DNA from: JAFGXF01 sp963732595
GTDB taxonomy: Bacteria; Chloroflexota; Anaerolineae; Anaerolineales; Anaerolineaceae
DNA: 64,000 bases
Assembly: GCA_963732595.1 (NCBI GenBank)
Contig: CAVSZZ010000002.1
Location: forward strand, 806,001 to 870,000
Reading direction: 5' to 3'
Part shown: positions 27,215 through 35,845 of the stretch, piece by piece
Layout of the letters: every line of letters starts with the position of its first letter
How positions within the stretch are numbered: the stretch's first letter is position 1
Made by a program: the position numbers and the translations under genes
The notes under the pieces: model-generated
Databases searched by the model: none
What the model was told of the DNA's origin: nothing
Seen by the model: the letters and a program-made list of their open reading frames with translations, nothing else

Positions 27215-28810
27215 CTATTTTGGTTTGGCGTGTTTGACAGACGTCCATATCTGTTCATGCATGTACAAAGGCAGGTAATATAAACCTCCACCATTCTTCC
27301 CACTTGAACCAGATCCCTTCCAACCACCAAACGGTTGAAATCCCGGCCATGCACCGGTGGTGGCACCCTGAGGCCGGTTGGCATAGGTTGTGCCCGCCTG
27401 GATATTATCAAAGAACCATTCGGTTTCCTTTTGGCTTCCATAGAACCCCGCTGTCAGACCATAGGATACATCGTTGGCATACTCCATTGCAGTCTCAAGA
27501 TCTTTGACCTTGGCGATCGTTACAATTGGCAGGAACATCTCAGTTTGCCATAAGGGGTGTTTGATATCCAAATCTACGGCGATGGTTGGCGCGCAGAAAT
27601 ATCCCTTTGCGAACTCACCTTCGGTGAGGACCTTGCCACCAGTTAATATGCGACCAGATTTGGCAAGTTCTTCAACAAATTTCTGGTAATCGGCATAGGA
27701 ACTTTTATTAACCACAGGACCCAGGTATGTTTTTCGATCGGTAGGATCACCTATGACAAGCTTGTTGGTCAGGTCAACAATTTTCGCCACCAGTTCGTCA
27801 TAGACCTCTTCCTGTATGAAGACTCGCGAAGCCGCCGAGCATTTCTGTCCCTGTAAGCCAAAGGCGGAGCGAGTTATGCCAATCGCAGCATCCTCCAGGT
27901 CAGCTTTTTTGGAGACAATAACGGGGTTTTTGCCACCCAGTTCCAGGATGGAAGGACGTACCCATTTCCCGGTCCCAAAATCACGGTAGATCTTCATGCC
28001 GACATCAAAGGAACCCGTAAAGGTAACACCATCAACCTCCGGGCTATCTATGGCTGCCTGGCCGAGGGTGGACCCCGGTCCGGTAATGTAATTATAGACG
28101 CCATCTGGTATACCCGCTTCTCTGAGACACTCAGCGATCAGGCGGGTCGTCCAGGGTGTATCTGTTGCAGGTTTCATGACCAGGGTATTACCTGCTACAA
28201 GCGCAGCTCCAGCAGGGCCACCAGTCAGTGCACAGGGAAAATTGAAGGGGCTTATCACCAGCCAGACACCATAAGGGCGAAGGACCGACATATTCGTGGA
28301 TTCAAACCCGACCAAAGGATCTTTGCCCATCTTGGCAATAAAGCCGTTATTGGCTTCCATGCGATCGCAGGAGTAACGGATAAGGTCAGCCGTTTCAGCC
28401 ACGTCGCCCAGGGCTTCCATACGGTTTTTACCAACTTCCATGGATACCACGGCTCCCATTTCATAAATGCGTCGATCCATGATCTCAGCTGCACGCCGCA
28501 CCAGTGATACACGGTCCTGCCATTTCGTATGACTCCACAACGGAAATGCCTTCCGGGCTGCAGCCATGGCTTTGTTGGCATCCTCTACTGAACCCTTTTG
28601 GAATATTCCCAGGACAACATCGGTATTGGTTGGGGAACGATCTTCGAATTTTTCCTTGGCAAAAACATCTTTGCCATCGATGATCATGGCATGCTCTTTA
28701 CCCAGGTTAGCCCTAACTTTATCCAGAGCCTCGTTAAAACGGGTATGCAATTCTTCGGGGGGGTTGAACATCGTGGCGTACGTAAGTTTAAAAGACGAGC
28801 CGGCTGGCAT
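27215..28810 (-). CDS. Aldehyde dehydrogenase, probable L-glutamate gamma-semialdehyde dehydrogenase
   Basis: The 531-residue protein is an NAD(P)-dependent aldehyde dehydrogenase with the general base Glu290 in LELGGKNP and the nucleophile Cys324 in GQKCSAASR. The FTGSFDVG cofactor loop and SPFNFPCALTGGPAGAAL segment are present. The extended N-terminus and the GQKCSAASR context fit the PruA/RocA branch, which oxidises glutamate semialdehyde (from proline or arginine) to glutamate. The ATG at 28810 has AGGAGG upstream, and a strong promoter lies beyond it. It is the first gene of the operon that ends with hutU. Confidence 0.88.
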   Translation of the reverse strand: MPAGSSFKLTYATMFNPPEELHTRFNEALDKVRANLGKEHAMIIDGKDVFAKEKFEDRSPTNTDVVLGIFQKGSVEDANKAMAAARKAFPLWSHTKWQDRVSLVRRAAEIMDRRIYEMGAVVSMEVGKNRMEALGDVAETADLIRYSCDRMEANNGFIAKMGKDPLVGFESTNMSVLRPYGVWLVISPFNFPCALTGGPAGAALVAGNTLVMKPATDTPWTTRLIAECLREAGIPDGVYNYITGPGSTLGQAAIDSPEVDGVTFTGSFDVGMKIYRDFGTGKWVRPSILELGGKNPVIVSKKADLEDAAIGITRSAFGLQGQKCSAASRVFIQEEVYDELVAKIVDLTNKLVIGDPTDRKTYLGPVVNKSSYADYQKFVEELAKSGRILTGGKVLTEGEFAKGYFCAPTIAVDLDIKHPLWQTEMFLPIVTIAKVKDLETAMEYANDVSYGLTAGFYGSQKETEWFFDNIQAGTTYANRPQGATTGAWPGFQPFGGWKGSGSSGKNGGGLYYLPLYMHEQIWTSVKHAKPK

Positions 28811-28854
28811 TAACTTACCTCCTGGTAGTTGATTTGGGCAGCTTAATTATTTAT

Positions 28855-28883
28855 AGTATAGTCGATGAAATCGGGCGCGTCAA
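28855..28883 (-). promoter_or_regulatory. Sigma70-like promoter of the aldehyde dehydrogenase-CoA-transferase-hutU operon
   Basis: On the minus strand, TTGACG (28883-28878), a 17-base spacer and TATACT (28860-28855) lie 44 bases ahead of the ATG at 28810, followed by AGGAGG. It is one of the best promoter matches in the window. No obvious operator palindrome overlaps it. Confidence 0.7.
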
Positions 28884-28918
28884 AGGGCGGCGTTTCAGCC
28901 ACCTATTCTTCCCACTAT

Positions 28919-29701
28919 TCAATAAAGCATGCGTTTGCGTCGAAAGTTTATGAATGGTGACAGGATCCGTCTGGCCAGATATTTAAAGACTATCGGAGAA
29001 AAAGGACTGCCTCCATCCCGCCAGTGGACACGCAGCATTTCCGGCCAGCAACGATCATCTGCCATAATGGTTTTAGCGTCCCGGTGTAAGCGGAAGCAAG
29101 ACCAAGTTTCAGGAACATAATCAATACGCGCTTGACGGGCGATTCTTACCCAAAGATCATAGTCCATCGCAAAATAAAAGCTTGGATCCAATGGACCAAC
29201 TTGCTTCCACAAACATGCCCTGAAAAAGGCGGATTGCTGGGGAATATGAACATATCCCTGCCGCAATCGACGATAATCCGTTTGCCTCGCCGGGAAACTT
29301 CCTATCACTCGTCCGGTCTCGTCAATAAAATCTGCATCTCCATAGACCATACCTGTCTCGGGGTGTGTGACCAGAAAATTGACTACCCTTGTAATTGCGC
29401 CCGGCAATAACAGATCATCGGAATTCAACCAGGCAAAAATCTCTCCTTGTGCATGAGCAAATCCCTTATTGATGGCATCTGTTTGACCCAGGTCTGGTTC
29501 GGACACCCAGTAAGCCAGCTTCTTTTGATAACGCTTGATGATGTCCCGGCTGCCATCGGTCGAGTCGCCATCGATAACAAGATATTCGATTTCCGGATAA
29601 TCCTGCGCCAGTACTGATTGAATAGCAGCTTCCAGGAAGGACGCCTGATTGCGTGAAGGCGTGATGATCGAAACCAATGGTGTCGCCCTTTTTGATGCCA
29701 T
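28919..29701 (-). CDS. GT2-family glycosyltransferase (A)
   Basis: The start is ATG 29701, sharing one base with the upstream stop and preceded by AAAGGG; an ATG at 29722 lacks a ribosome site. The 260-residue GT-A protein shows the GT2 nucleotide-sugar site VSIITPSRNQ...YLVIDGDSTDGS, the DxD-like WLNSDD and the catalytic-base region around FAMDYDLWVRIA. It would add one sugar from a nucleotide donor on the cytoplasmic side. It is closely similar to the GT2 at 31421-32422. Each is followed, on its upstream side, by a GT-C enzyme, so the pair looks duplicated as a module. It is the last gene of the glycan locus. Confidence 0.88.
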   Translation of the reverse strand: MASKRATPLVSIITPSRNQASFLEAAIQSVLAQDYPEIEYLVIDGDSTDGSRDIIKRYQKKLAYWVSEPDLGQTDAINKGFAHAQGEIFAWLNSDDLLLPGAITRVVNFLVTHPETGMVYGDADFIDETGRVIGSFPARQTDYRRLRQGYVHIPQQSAFFRACLWKQVGPLDPSFYFAMDYDLWVRIARQARIDYVPETWSCFRLHRDAKTIMADDRCWPEMLRVHWRDGGSPFSPIVFKYLARRILSPFINFRRKRMLY

Positions 29702-31434
29702 CAGCGACCCTTTCTGATCCATACTTGAATTTCTCCTGCCTCGTCCATGAAAACTTGATCAAATTCGCTGGTCAGCTCTTTCAACAACACCCAATAAGCC
29801 TGGTTATCAATGGTCATGGTCGCATCTACGTACACACCCTCGATCGCTTCTGTGATCAGCCACTCTTTGAACTCTCCAGCCCCGGAAAATATCGGCACAT
29901 CGGTGGAAGCCAATCCCATATAGGTCATGTTCGCAGCATAAACAATCCCGGGAGAGCCAGCAAGGACTCGTGCGCCCTTTGGCAGTTTATCAGTCATGAC
30001 CAACATAGCTCGTTCTTCTGCTGGCAGATCCGATGATCTCTCTCTAAATCCTGCATATGGACCATGAAGGACAATCCCGACAACAAACAGGAGGATCAGG
30101 GGGAATATCGTGTGGTGACCCCATTTCGGAAACACTATCTGTCCCACTCGGATCAGTGCCATGGCTGCCAGGGATAATCCCGCGGCATATTCGACGACCA
30201 GCTCTGATGTGAACACGCCAAGAAGTAATAACAGAAGCATGGAAATCAGCCCGACGAGATAAACCTTCTTTTCCAAACTTCTCGCAGCATAATCCATTAT
30301 TCCAATTGCAGCAAAGACGAGGATCACAAGGCTAGGAAAAAGCAAATGTCCGGTACGGAAGATGGTTATGATAAAACCGGAAACAATTGGTGTGATCCAT
30401 AATATCAGCAAGATAAGTAACGACCATGCACGTTTTCGAAAAAGGATCACGCCCCCCCATAAGGACCAGAATGCCAGTAAAACCACCCATTTGCCGCTGT
30501 ATGCTTTGATGATTTGGGCGGGCAAATCAAGACTTACCCGTTTTAACCTTTCAATGTATGCCGGGGGATTACGCAGAATCGCCTTGATAACAGAGTATTC
30601 ATTCTCGTCTGCTGTCCCGAACAAACGTTGCGCTTCGCGCCTGGCATCCACAGCAGCATTTATGCCTTCCTCACCACTATATACAGCGATCTGTCCAGCC
30701 TCAAAATTTTCATAAGTGCGCTCAGACGTCCCCAATGCGTAATTCCCTGTGTGCAATCCATGTAGCAAGGTGTACCCACCAACAATCATAAGGAATGGCA
30801 ATGCCAGGCCGATTATCGCCAGACCATTCGCCTTCCTCACGACAGCCATGCCCGACACCCATATCAATGCGACGCCAAAGATGATCAGCCCATCATTACG
30901 TGCCGCAGCAGCCAGGGCAATGAACACACCGGCAAGAATTGCGGATCGCAGCTTATAGGTTTGACGGAACGTTATTAATTGCCATAAGCCGAAACTGGAA
31001 AAAGCCAGGAAAAAGGGATCACTTGGAAATCGAAGCATCTTGATATAGAATGGCGCGGCCAACACCATGCACAGCATAACGATGGGCTGAGTTAATGGGT
31101 TAAATCGTTTGCCTATTAAAAATGCGCTCAACCAGATCAAGGTATAGGAGACCAGTCTCCCTGCAGCCACGCTATGTATCATCCAAAACGACGAGGCGTC
31201 AAAGACCAGGTTGGTGATCGCATAAAAAGCCGCGGTGAATGGGCTGCCTGCAAAGTTGGGCCATTCTCTCATCAGGACACCCCGCCCAGCCTGAACATAA
31301 ACCGCTTCATCCCATGGGTTGATCTCCCCGAGTGTTGGAAAAAAGGCGGACCAATTCAGTGCAAGACTGATCAGGTATAATGCAATTGCAGATAAACCTG
31401 AAATCAGGTTTATATTAGGTTTATTTGTCTTCAT
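29701..31434 (-). CDS. GT-C-fold membrane glycosyltransferase (ArnT/PMT-like) (A)
   Basis: The 577-residue polytopic protein has about 11-13 membrane helices and a soluble C-terminal domain. The first outside loop carries INPWDEAVYVQAGR, with the Asp-Glu pair typical of GT-C catalytic loops in ArnT and protein O-mannosyltransferases, which use polyprenyl-phosphate sugars outside the membrane. The central motif SERTYENFEAGQ recurs in its paralogue at 32478-34220. The acceptor is unknown. It overlaps the upstream GT2 gene by 14 bases and touches the downstream GT2. Confidence 0.8.
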   Translation of the reverse strand: MKTNKPNINLISGLSAIALYLISLALNWSAFFPTLGEINPWDEAVYVQAGRGVLMREWPNFAGSPFTAAFYAITNLVFDASSFWMIHSVAAGRLVSYTLIWLSAFLIGKRFNPLTQPIVMLCMVLAAPFYIKMLRFPSDPFFLAFSSFGLWQLITFRQTYKLRSAILAGVFIALAAAARNDGLIIFGVALIWVSGMAVVRKANGLAIIGLALPFLMIVGGYTLLHGLHTGNYALGTSERTYENFEAGQIAVYSGEEGINAAVDARREAQRLFGTADENEYSVIKAILRNPPAYIERLKRVSLDLPAQIIKAYSGKWVVLLAFWSLWGGVILFRKRAWSLLILLILWITPIVSGFIITIFRTGHLLFPSLVILVFAAIGIMDYAARSLEKKVYLVGLISMLLLLLLGVFTSELVVEYAAGLSLAAMALIRVGQIVFPKWGHHTIFPLILLFVVGIVLHGPYAGFRERSSDLPAEERAMLVMTDKLPKGARVLAGSPGIVYAANMTYMGLASTDVPIFSGAGEFKEWLITEAIEGVYVDATMTIDNQAYWVLLKELTSEFDQVFMDEAGEIQVWIRKGR

Positions 31435-32422
31435 CCATTACCCATTGAACACCATTGTGATTCAATACTAAATGTTTGGCTGAATGCTGGACGCTGCGAC
31501 GCAAAGAACGATAAAAAAGAAAAAGTCTACTCAAACCGATTGCACCACCAGCTGCTTGTATAAGCTTATACCACACCGATCCAACTGATTTCGGATTCAC
31601 GCGCCAGGCTTTCTTGAAATGTTTTAATGCGTCGCTCCAGGCTCCCGCATCGATCAGACGTCTGCCTGAAAATACCTGTAACCCCGCCAGGATATCATCC
31701 TGGTGCAGAGAAAAGACCTCAGCAAATGCCTGATCACATCTTTTTATATCGATCAATCTGGCAGCTTCATCTACAAAATCCGCAGCACTGGCGATAGTCT
31801 TCGCCTGCTCATGGGTACGCTCCACCGCCCAAATGGAATCGATGTGCTTTATCGGGAATTTCACAGCCATTCGAATCCAGAGGTCGTGGTCCAGGATCAG
31901 ATGGTACGCGGGATCAAGGTATCCAATTTGATTTAGAGCATCCTGGCGCATAAAAACAGTGGGTTGTAATAAAACATTGAATGTCAGCAGATCTACCAGA
32001 TTGTATTGCCGGTAATGATGCCAATCCAACAATCGGCCAGCCGCATCCACCATCACACCATCTGCGTAAACCATGCCAAGGCTTGGATCAGCCTCCAAGG
32101 TAGTAACCGCCTCCTGAACAACAGCAGGGTGGTAGTAAAGATCGTCAGAGTTTAGCCAGGCAACGTATTTACCCCGAGCCCGCCTTAAACCCTTGTTGAT
32201 GCCATCTGCCTGCCCTTGATCCTTTTCACTGACCCACCAGGTTATTTCGTGTTGATAATTCTTAATGATATCAATACTTCCGTCTGTTGACCCCCCATCT
32301 ACAATTAGATACTCCAATTTCTTATAATTCTGGAAAAGGACGCTCCGGATTGTTTGTTCAAGGTATTTTGCCTGATTGAATGACGGAGTTACGATCGTTA
32401 CAAGCGGGGGGTTGGTTATCAT
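31421..32422 (-). CDS. GT2-family glycosyltransferase (B)
   Basis: A 333-residue GT-A enzyme with VTIVTPSFNQ...YLIVDGGSTDGS, the WLNSDD metal motif and ILDHDLWIRMA. It is a clear paralogue of the GT2 at 28919-29701 but longer by a C-terminal tail (about 260-333) of basic amphipathic character that may bind the membrane. Its tail overlaps the start of the next gene (GT-C A) by 14 bases. It probably acts in the same glycan pathway with a different sugar or linkage. Confidence 0.87.
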   Translation of the reverse strand: MITNPPLVTIVTPSFNQAKYLEQTIRSVLFQNYKKLEYLIVDGGSTDGSIDIIKNYQHEITWWVSEKDQGQADGINKGLRRARGKYVAWLNSDDLYYHPAVVQEAVTTLEADPSLGMVYADGVMVDAAGRLLDWHHYRQYNLVDLLTFNVLLQPTVFMRQDALNQIGYLDPAYHLILDHDLWIRMAVKFPIKHIDSIWAVERTHEQAKTIASAADFVDEAARLIDIKRCDQAFAEVFSLHQDDILAGLQVFSGRRLIDAGAWSDALKHFKKAWRVNPKSVGSVWYKLIQAAGGAIGLSRLFLFYRSLRRSVQHSAKHLVLNHNGVQWVMDEDK

Positions 32423-32477
32423 TCCGGGTTGATATAAGGGTAAGCTACTTGGTATACATATCTGACAGGAGTATGGG

Positions 32478-34220
32478 TCATTTACAGGGTGAAATCACTT
32501 GCAGGACCTGGTAATCCCCATCTTCAGCAATAAAGACACGGTTGAAATCCCTGCCAATCCGTTTTTCAACAAGGTCCAGGTAATAAGGCGAGATACTATG
32601 GTCAATGTAAATAGCATCAAAGTTCTGACAAACCCATTGTCCAAAATCGGTATCATTTTCAAATGTGGGCAGGTCAGTTGAGTTTAATCCACCAAACGTT
32701 AGCCGGGACATCCAGACTGCCGCAGGGGAACCTGCCAAAACGACTGAATCTCCTGGTAACGACTCCCACATGTATTTGGATGCCGCCTCATCACCATTGA
32801 CACCTAATTGCCACTTTTTCGGGCCAGGATAATTTCCGTGCAAGATCAATCCTGCGCAGAAGAAAACCATGAGCGTTAAGGGCGCCAGTTTATCATACGA
32901 CTTATATTGTTGATTAAGGTACCAGGCAACCAGAATCGCAATTAGAAAGATGAAAACACCATAAAAGATGGCTGTCTTCCAGGTCACCAGGGTGGTTATT
33001 AATAACAGGATGGTCACCAGCAGCCATCCCATCATCTCACCCCGTCTGGATATACTATTGACCAATGCATGCAATCCAACACAAGCCAGTGCATAAAGAA
33101 TAAAGTAGGGAAAACGCAAGTATCCTGGCCTGATAATCGTATTGATAAAGCCCATTGCCAGCGGTGTGACCCACAAACCCATAACGATGATCAGCTTGTA
33201 GTCCTTCCCCTTGATGAGGACCCATACACCCCTGGCTGCAAGCAGCAATAGAACAATTGTGAATTTGATCCCATAGGCTTCATTCAAAGTATTAGGAAAT
33301 GATTTAAATATCGCCTTTACACGTTGAAAATAAATATCCGGGGCACGAGATATAGCCTTGAATACGGAATAATCGTTCTCCTCCGGAGTACCAAACACAC
33401 GTCGAGCTTCCAGGTAAGATTCAATAGTCGGATTGGTACGTCCAGGATCATTATAAATGGCCTCATGCCCGGCCTCAAAGTTCGCATAAGTACGCTCGGT
33501 GATTCCCGGGTTGAAATCACCGGTAATCAGACCGGTAAACATGATGTATCCACCTACGATCAGGGTAAATGGAATCGTGCAGGCCAAGACAATCCGCCAC
33601 CAGTACTTGTCCCGTAACGACAGGACCAGGGCTGCCAAGACGAGGATTGGAAGCAGGACCAATCCATCATTCCGTGCGCAGGCAGCAAGACCTAAAAACA
33701 AGGATGCAAACCAGAGGTACTTAACCTGCTTTGTGTTATAGAATCGCATGACTTGCCAGAAAGTGAATGCGGAGAGCGCTGCAAATAGTGGATCACTGGG
33801 GAAGTTGTACATCTCAACAACCAGCGGCATTGAGGTCAACAAACCCAGCATGATCAAAGGATTGAAAAAACGATTCAACTCACGGGCGACCAGATAGGCC
33901 CCTGAGAAGAATACTGTGAAGATAGCAATTCTACCCAAGGCATCTGCAATCAATAACCAGAATGGGCTGTTCTGGACAAAAAGATAAAAAACACCATACA
34001 ATAACGAGGGTAGCGGGCTACCGGCAAACTGCTTTACTTCCCCTTCCATCAGCAAACGACCTGAATTGATATAGGCAGCCTCATCCCAAAGGTTCAGATC
34101 GCTTAAGTTTGGAAGAAAGTAAGCAAAAAGCAGAGCGATATTTACAAGGTAAATGATCAGAGGCAGGCTGATGTTCCTGCTGCGAATTTGCCCAATGAGC
34201 TGTTTAAGCCAGGTTGTCAT
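32478..34220 (-). CDS. GT-C-fold membrane glycosyltransferase (ArnT/PMT-like) (B)
   Basis: The 580-residue polytopic protein carries LNLWDEAAYINSGR in the first external loop and the recurring ITERTYANFEAGHEAIY and FGTPEENDYSVFKAI segments, which align well with the protein at 29701-31434. The N-terminal WDE acidic pair is the likely catalytic site. The C-terminal 120 residues are soluble and extracytoplasmic by topology. Together with the downstream GT2 it forms the older or newer copy of a duplicated two-gene module. Confidence 0.8.
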   Translation of the reverse strand: MTTWLKQLIGQIRSRNISLPLIIYLVNIALLFAYFLPNLSDLNLWDEAAYINSGRLLMEGEVKQFAGSPLPSLLYGVFYLFVQNSPFWLLIADALGRIAIFTVFFSGAYLVARELNRFFNPLIMLGLLTSMPLVVEMYNFPSDPLFAALSAFTFWQVMRFYNTKQVKYLWFASLFLGLAACARNDGLVLLPILVLAALVLSLRDKYWWRIVLACTIPFTLIVGGYIMFTGLITGDFNPGITERTYANFEAGHEAIYNDPGRTNPTIESYLEARRVFGTPEENDYSVFKAISRAPDIYFQRVKAIFKSFPNTLNEAYGIKFTIVLLLLAARGVWVLIKGKDYKLIIVMGLWVTPLAMGFINTIIRPGYLRFPYFILYALACVGLHALVNSISRRGEMMGWLLVTILLLITTLVTWKTAIFYGVFIFLIAILVAWYLNQQYKSYDKLAPLTLMVFFCAGLILHGNYPGPKKWQLGVNGDEAASKYMWESLPGDSVVLAGSPAAVWMSRLTFGGLNSTDLPTFENDTDFGQWVCQNFDAIYIDHSISPYYLDLVEKRIGRDFNRVFIAEDGDYQVLQVISPCK

Positions 34221-34239
34221 CGTTTGGGTACTTTATGAT

Positions 34240-35074
34240 CTATTTAAATAGACTTCGATAGTCAACCTTCTTGAAAATGGTCAACTTGCCATTCATCGTG
34301 GCATCCAGCACATCGCGATCATCAGATTCATAGGCATCCCTGGCTATGCGATATGCCCGCTCAGAGCCATCCAGATCTGGTAATTGCCACTTGAACCCCT
34401 GACCAAAGTAAGATCCCGAGAAGTGGTTGGGGTCTGCACCATTGGAGATCACAATTGAATTAGCTGGTCCTTTGGTTGTGAAGTTATGATCCACACCGAT
34501 CAGGATAACCTCCCGGATCCCCATGAGATAGGCTAGTTGCAGCGCCACATAAGTCACGGTAAAACCCTCGAAGATGCGCGCGGTGAGTGAAGTGCTATTA
34601 AAGTCTTCACTACCGGTGTAGTCACTGTCGATGAACATGGTTTTTTTGTCCGGGGAAAAGTGATTACGCGCACGCCAGGTGATCCATTTGGGTATGTCCA
34701 GGCTGGACATTTCACCTGCGCATTGCTGCAATACCAGGTCATTAACCGAAACCAGGTGCGTTGTTGAGAAACCGATATCAGGAAACATCAAATAGATCCG
34801 GTTTGTTCCAAAAGTGATCTCATTCTTCAATGGACTCAGATCCATCTGCTTCAGACTGGGGCCATTGCCTATAATAAAGGCGCGTTTACCGGCATGGTAA
34901 TTTTCATAATCTGATAACCGTTTAACGTTGGCATGCCAGGATGGGGAAGTGTATTTTGCAACTTCATGCCGGCCCCGGTTGTACCACCACCAGTAAGTTT
35001 TTGAGCCGGTGTTCCAAATAGGGGCCGGTAATATCTTTCTTAATGGATTCTTTTGACATGGATTCTTTTGACAT
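34240..35074 (-). CDS. DUF115/MptE-like protein, start region disturbed by one apparent frameshift
   Basis: The frame is open from 34240 back past 35060 and encodes WWWYNRGRHE, then RAFIIGNGPSLKQMDLSPLKNEITFGTNRIY. This is the core of the DUF115 family (6-hydroxymethylpterin pyrophosphokinase MptE-like), also found in Maf flagellin glycosyltransferases that use nonulosonic acids. No start codon exists in this frame before the ATG at 34845, which would remove the FIIGNGPS loop. ATGs at 35059 and 35074 (MSKES...) enter the frame if one A is dropped near 35045, giving 278 codons. A role in transferring or handling a nonulosonate sugar is inferred from family and context only. Confidence 0.68.
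35045..35074. repeat. 15-bp perfect tandem duplication at the start of the DUF115-like gene
   Basis: GGATTCTTTTGACAT occurs twice head to tail (35045-35059 and 35060-35074), with a further partial copy GGATT after it. Each unit, read on the minus strand, starts with ATGTCAAAAGAATCC, giving two possible starts (MSKES MSKES). Replication slippage or a local assembly artefact would both explain it. Confidence 0.85.
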
Positions 35075-35077
35075 GGA

Positions 35078-35845
35078 TTATTCCGTACTTAAACGGGCTG
35101 TGGCTCCGCCGTCCACGATCAGGGCTTGCCCGGTCATGAATGAGGATTGCTTGTCGTCTGCAAGGAAGTAGATACAGCTGGCGATCTCGGACGGTTGACC
35201 AACCCGGCCATTAACGGTTTTTCGGGCCAGGTTCTCGAGTCGATCAAGGACAGTTTTTCCGCCCACATGCCCTCGTTGCATTCCAGCCCGCAGCATGGGT
35301 GTGTCTACTGCACCAGGCAGTATGGCATTCACTCGGATACCATCCGCAGCAAATTCAATTGCCATCGCGCGGGTGAGCGCAAGCAATCCACCTTTAGAGG
35401 CTGCATAAGCCGCAATATCCTTGGATGTCGCTACGGCATGAACTGACGAGACATTCACGATCGCTCCACCCCCAGCTGTCTTTAGCAATGGGTGCGCCAG
35501 CTTTGCTCCAAGGAATACCGACCTGAGATTGGATGCCATGACCGCATCCCACTCTTCAGGTGTCGTTTCGATGATCGGCTTTGCGACCTGGACTGCGGCG
35601 TTATTCACGATCGCATTCAGATGGTCGCTGAATGCTTGAGCTTTCTTGTAGATGACAGAAATATCCGTCGGATTCGATATATCTGCCCGTATGAATAATC
35701 CAGGTTTTGGGAACAACTCCCCAAAATCTGCCCGATCAACACCTATGACCGACCAACCATGTTCATGAAATTCATTTACGGTTGCCCTCCCAATACCTCC
35801 GGCAGCGCCGGTGATCAGTGCCACCTTTTGTATATCGGTTGTCAT
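35078..35845 (-). CDS. Short-chain dehydrogenase/reductase
   Basis: The 255-residue classical SDR has the cofactor loop TGAAGGIGRA, NNAA at the core and the catalytic Ser...Tyr-x3-Lys (VNVSSVHA, YAASKGG). The acidic residue after the second strand (VDRAD) points to NAD(H). The substrate is unknown. It is linked by a 4-base overlap to a 2-hydroxyacid dehydrogenase and lies near CMP-sugar and nonulosonate genes. A similar SDR (PtmA) occurs in Campylobacter legionaminic-acid loci, so oxidation or reduction of a sugar intermediate is plausible. Confidence 0.85.
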   Translation of the reverse strand: MTTDIQKVALITGAAGGIGRATVNEFHEHGWSVIGVDRADFGELFPKPGLFIRADISNPTDISVIYKKAQAFSDHLNAIVNNAAVQVAKPIIETTPEEWDAVMASNLRSVFLGAKLAHPLLKTAGGGAIVNVSSVHAVATSKDIAAYAASKGGLLALTRAMAIEFAADGIRVNAILPGAVDTPMLRAGMQRGHVGGKTVLDRLENLARKTVNGRVGQPSEIASCIYFLADDKQSSFMTGQALIVDGGATARLSTE

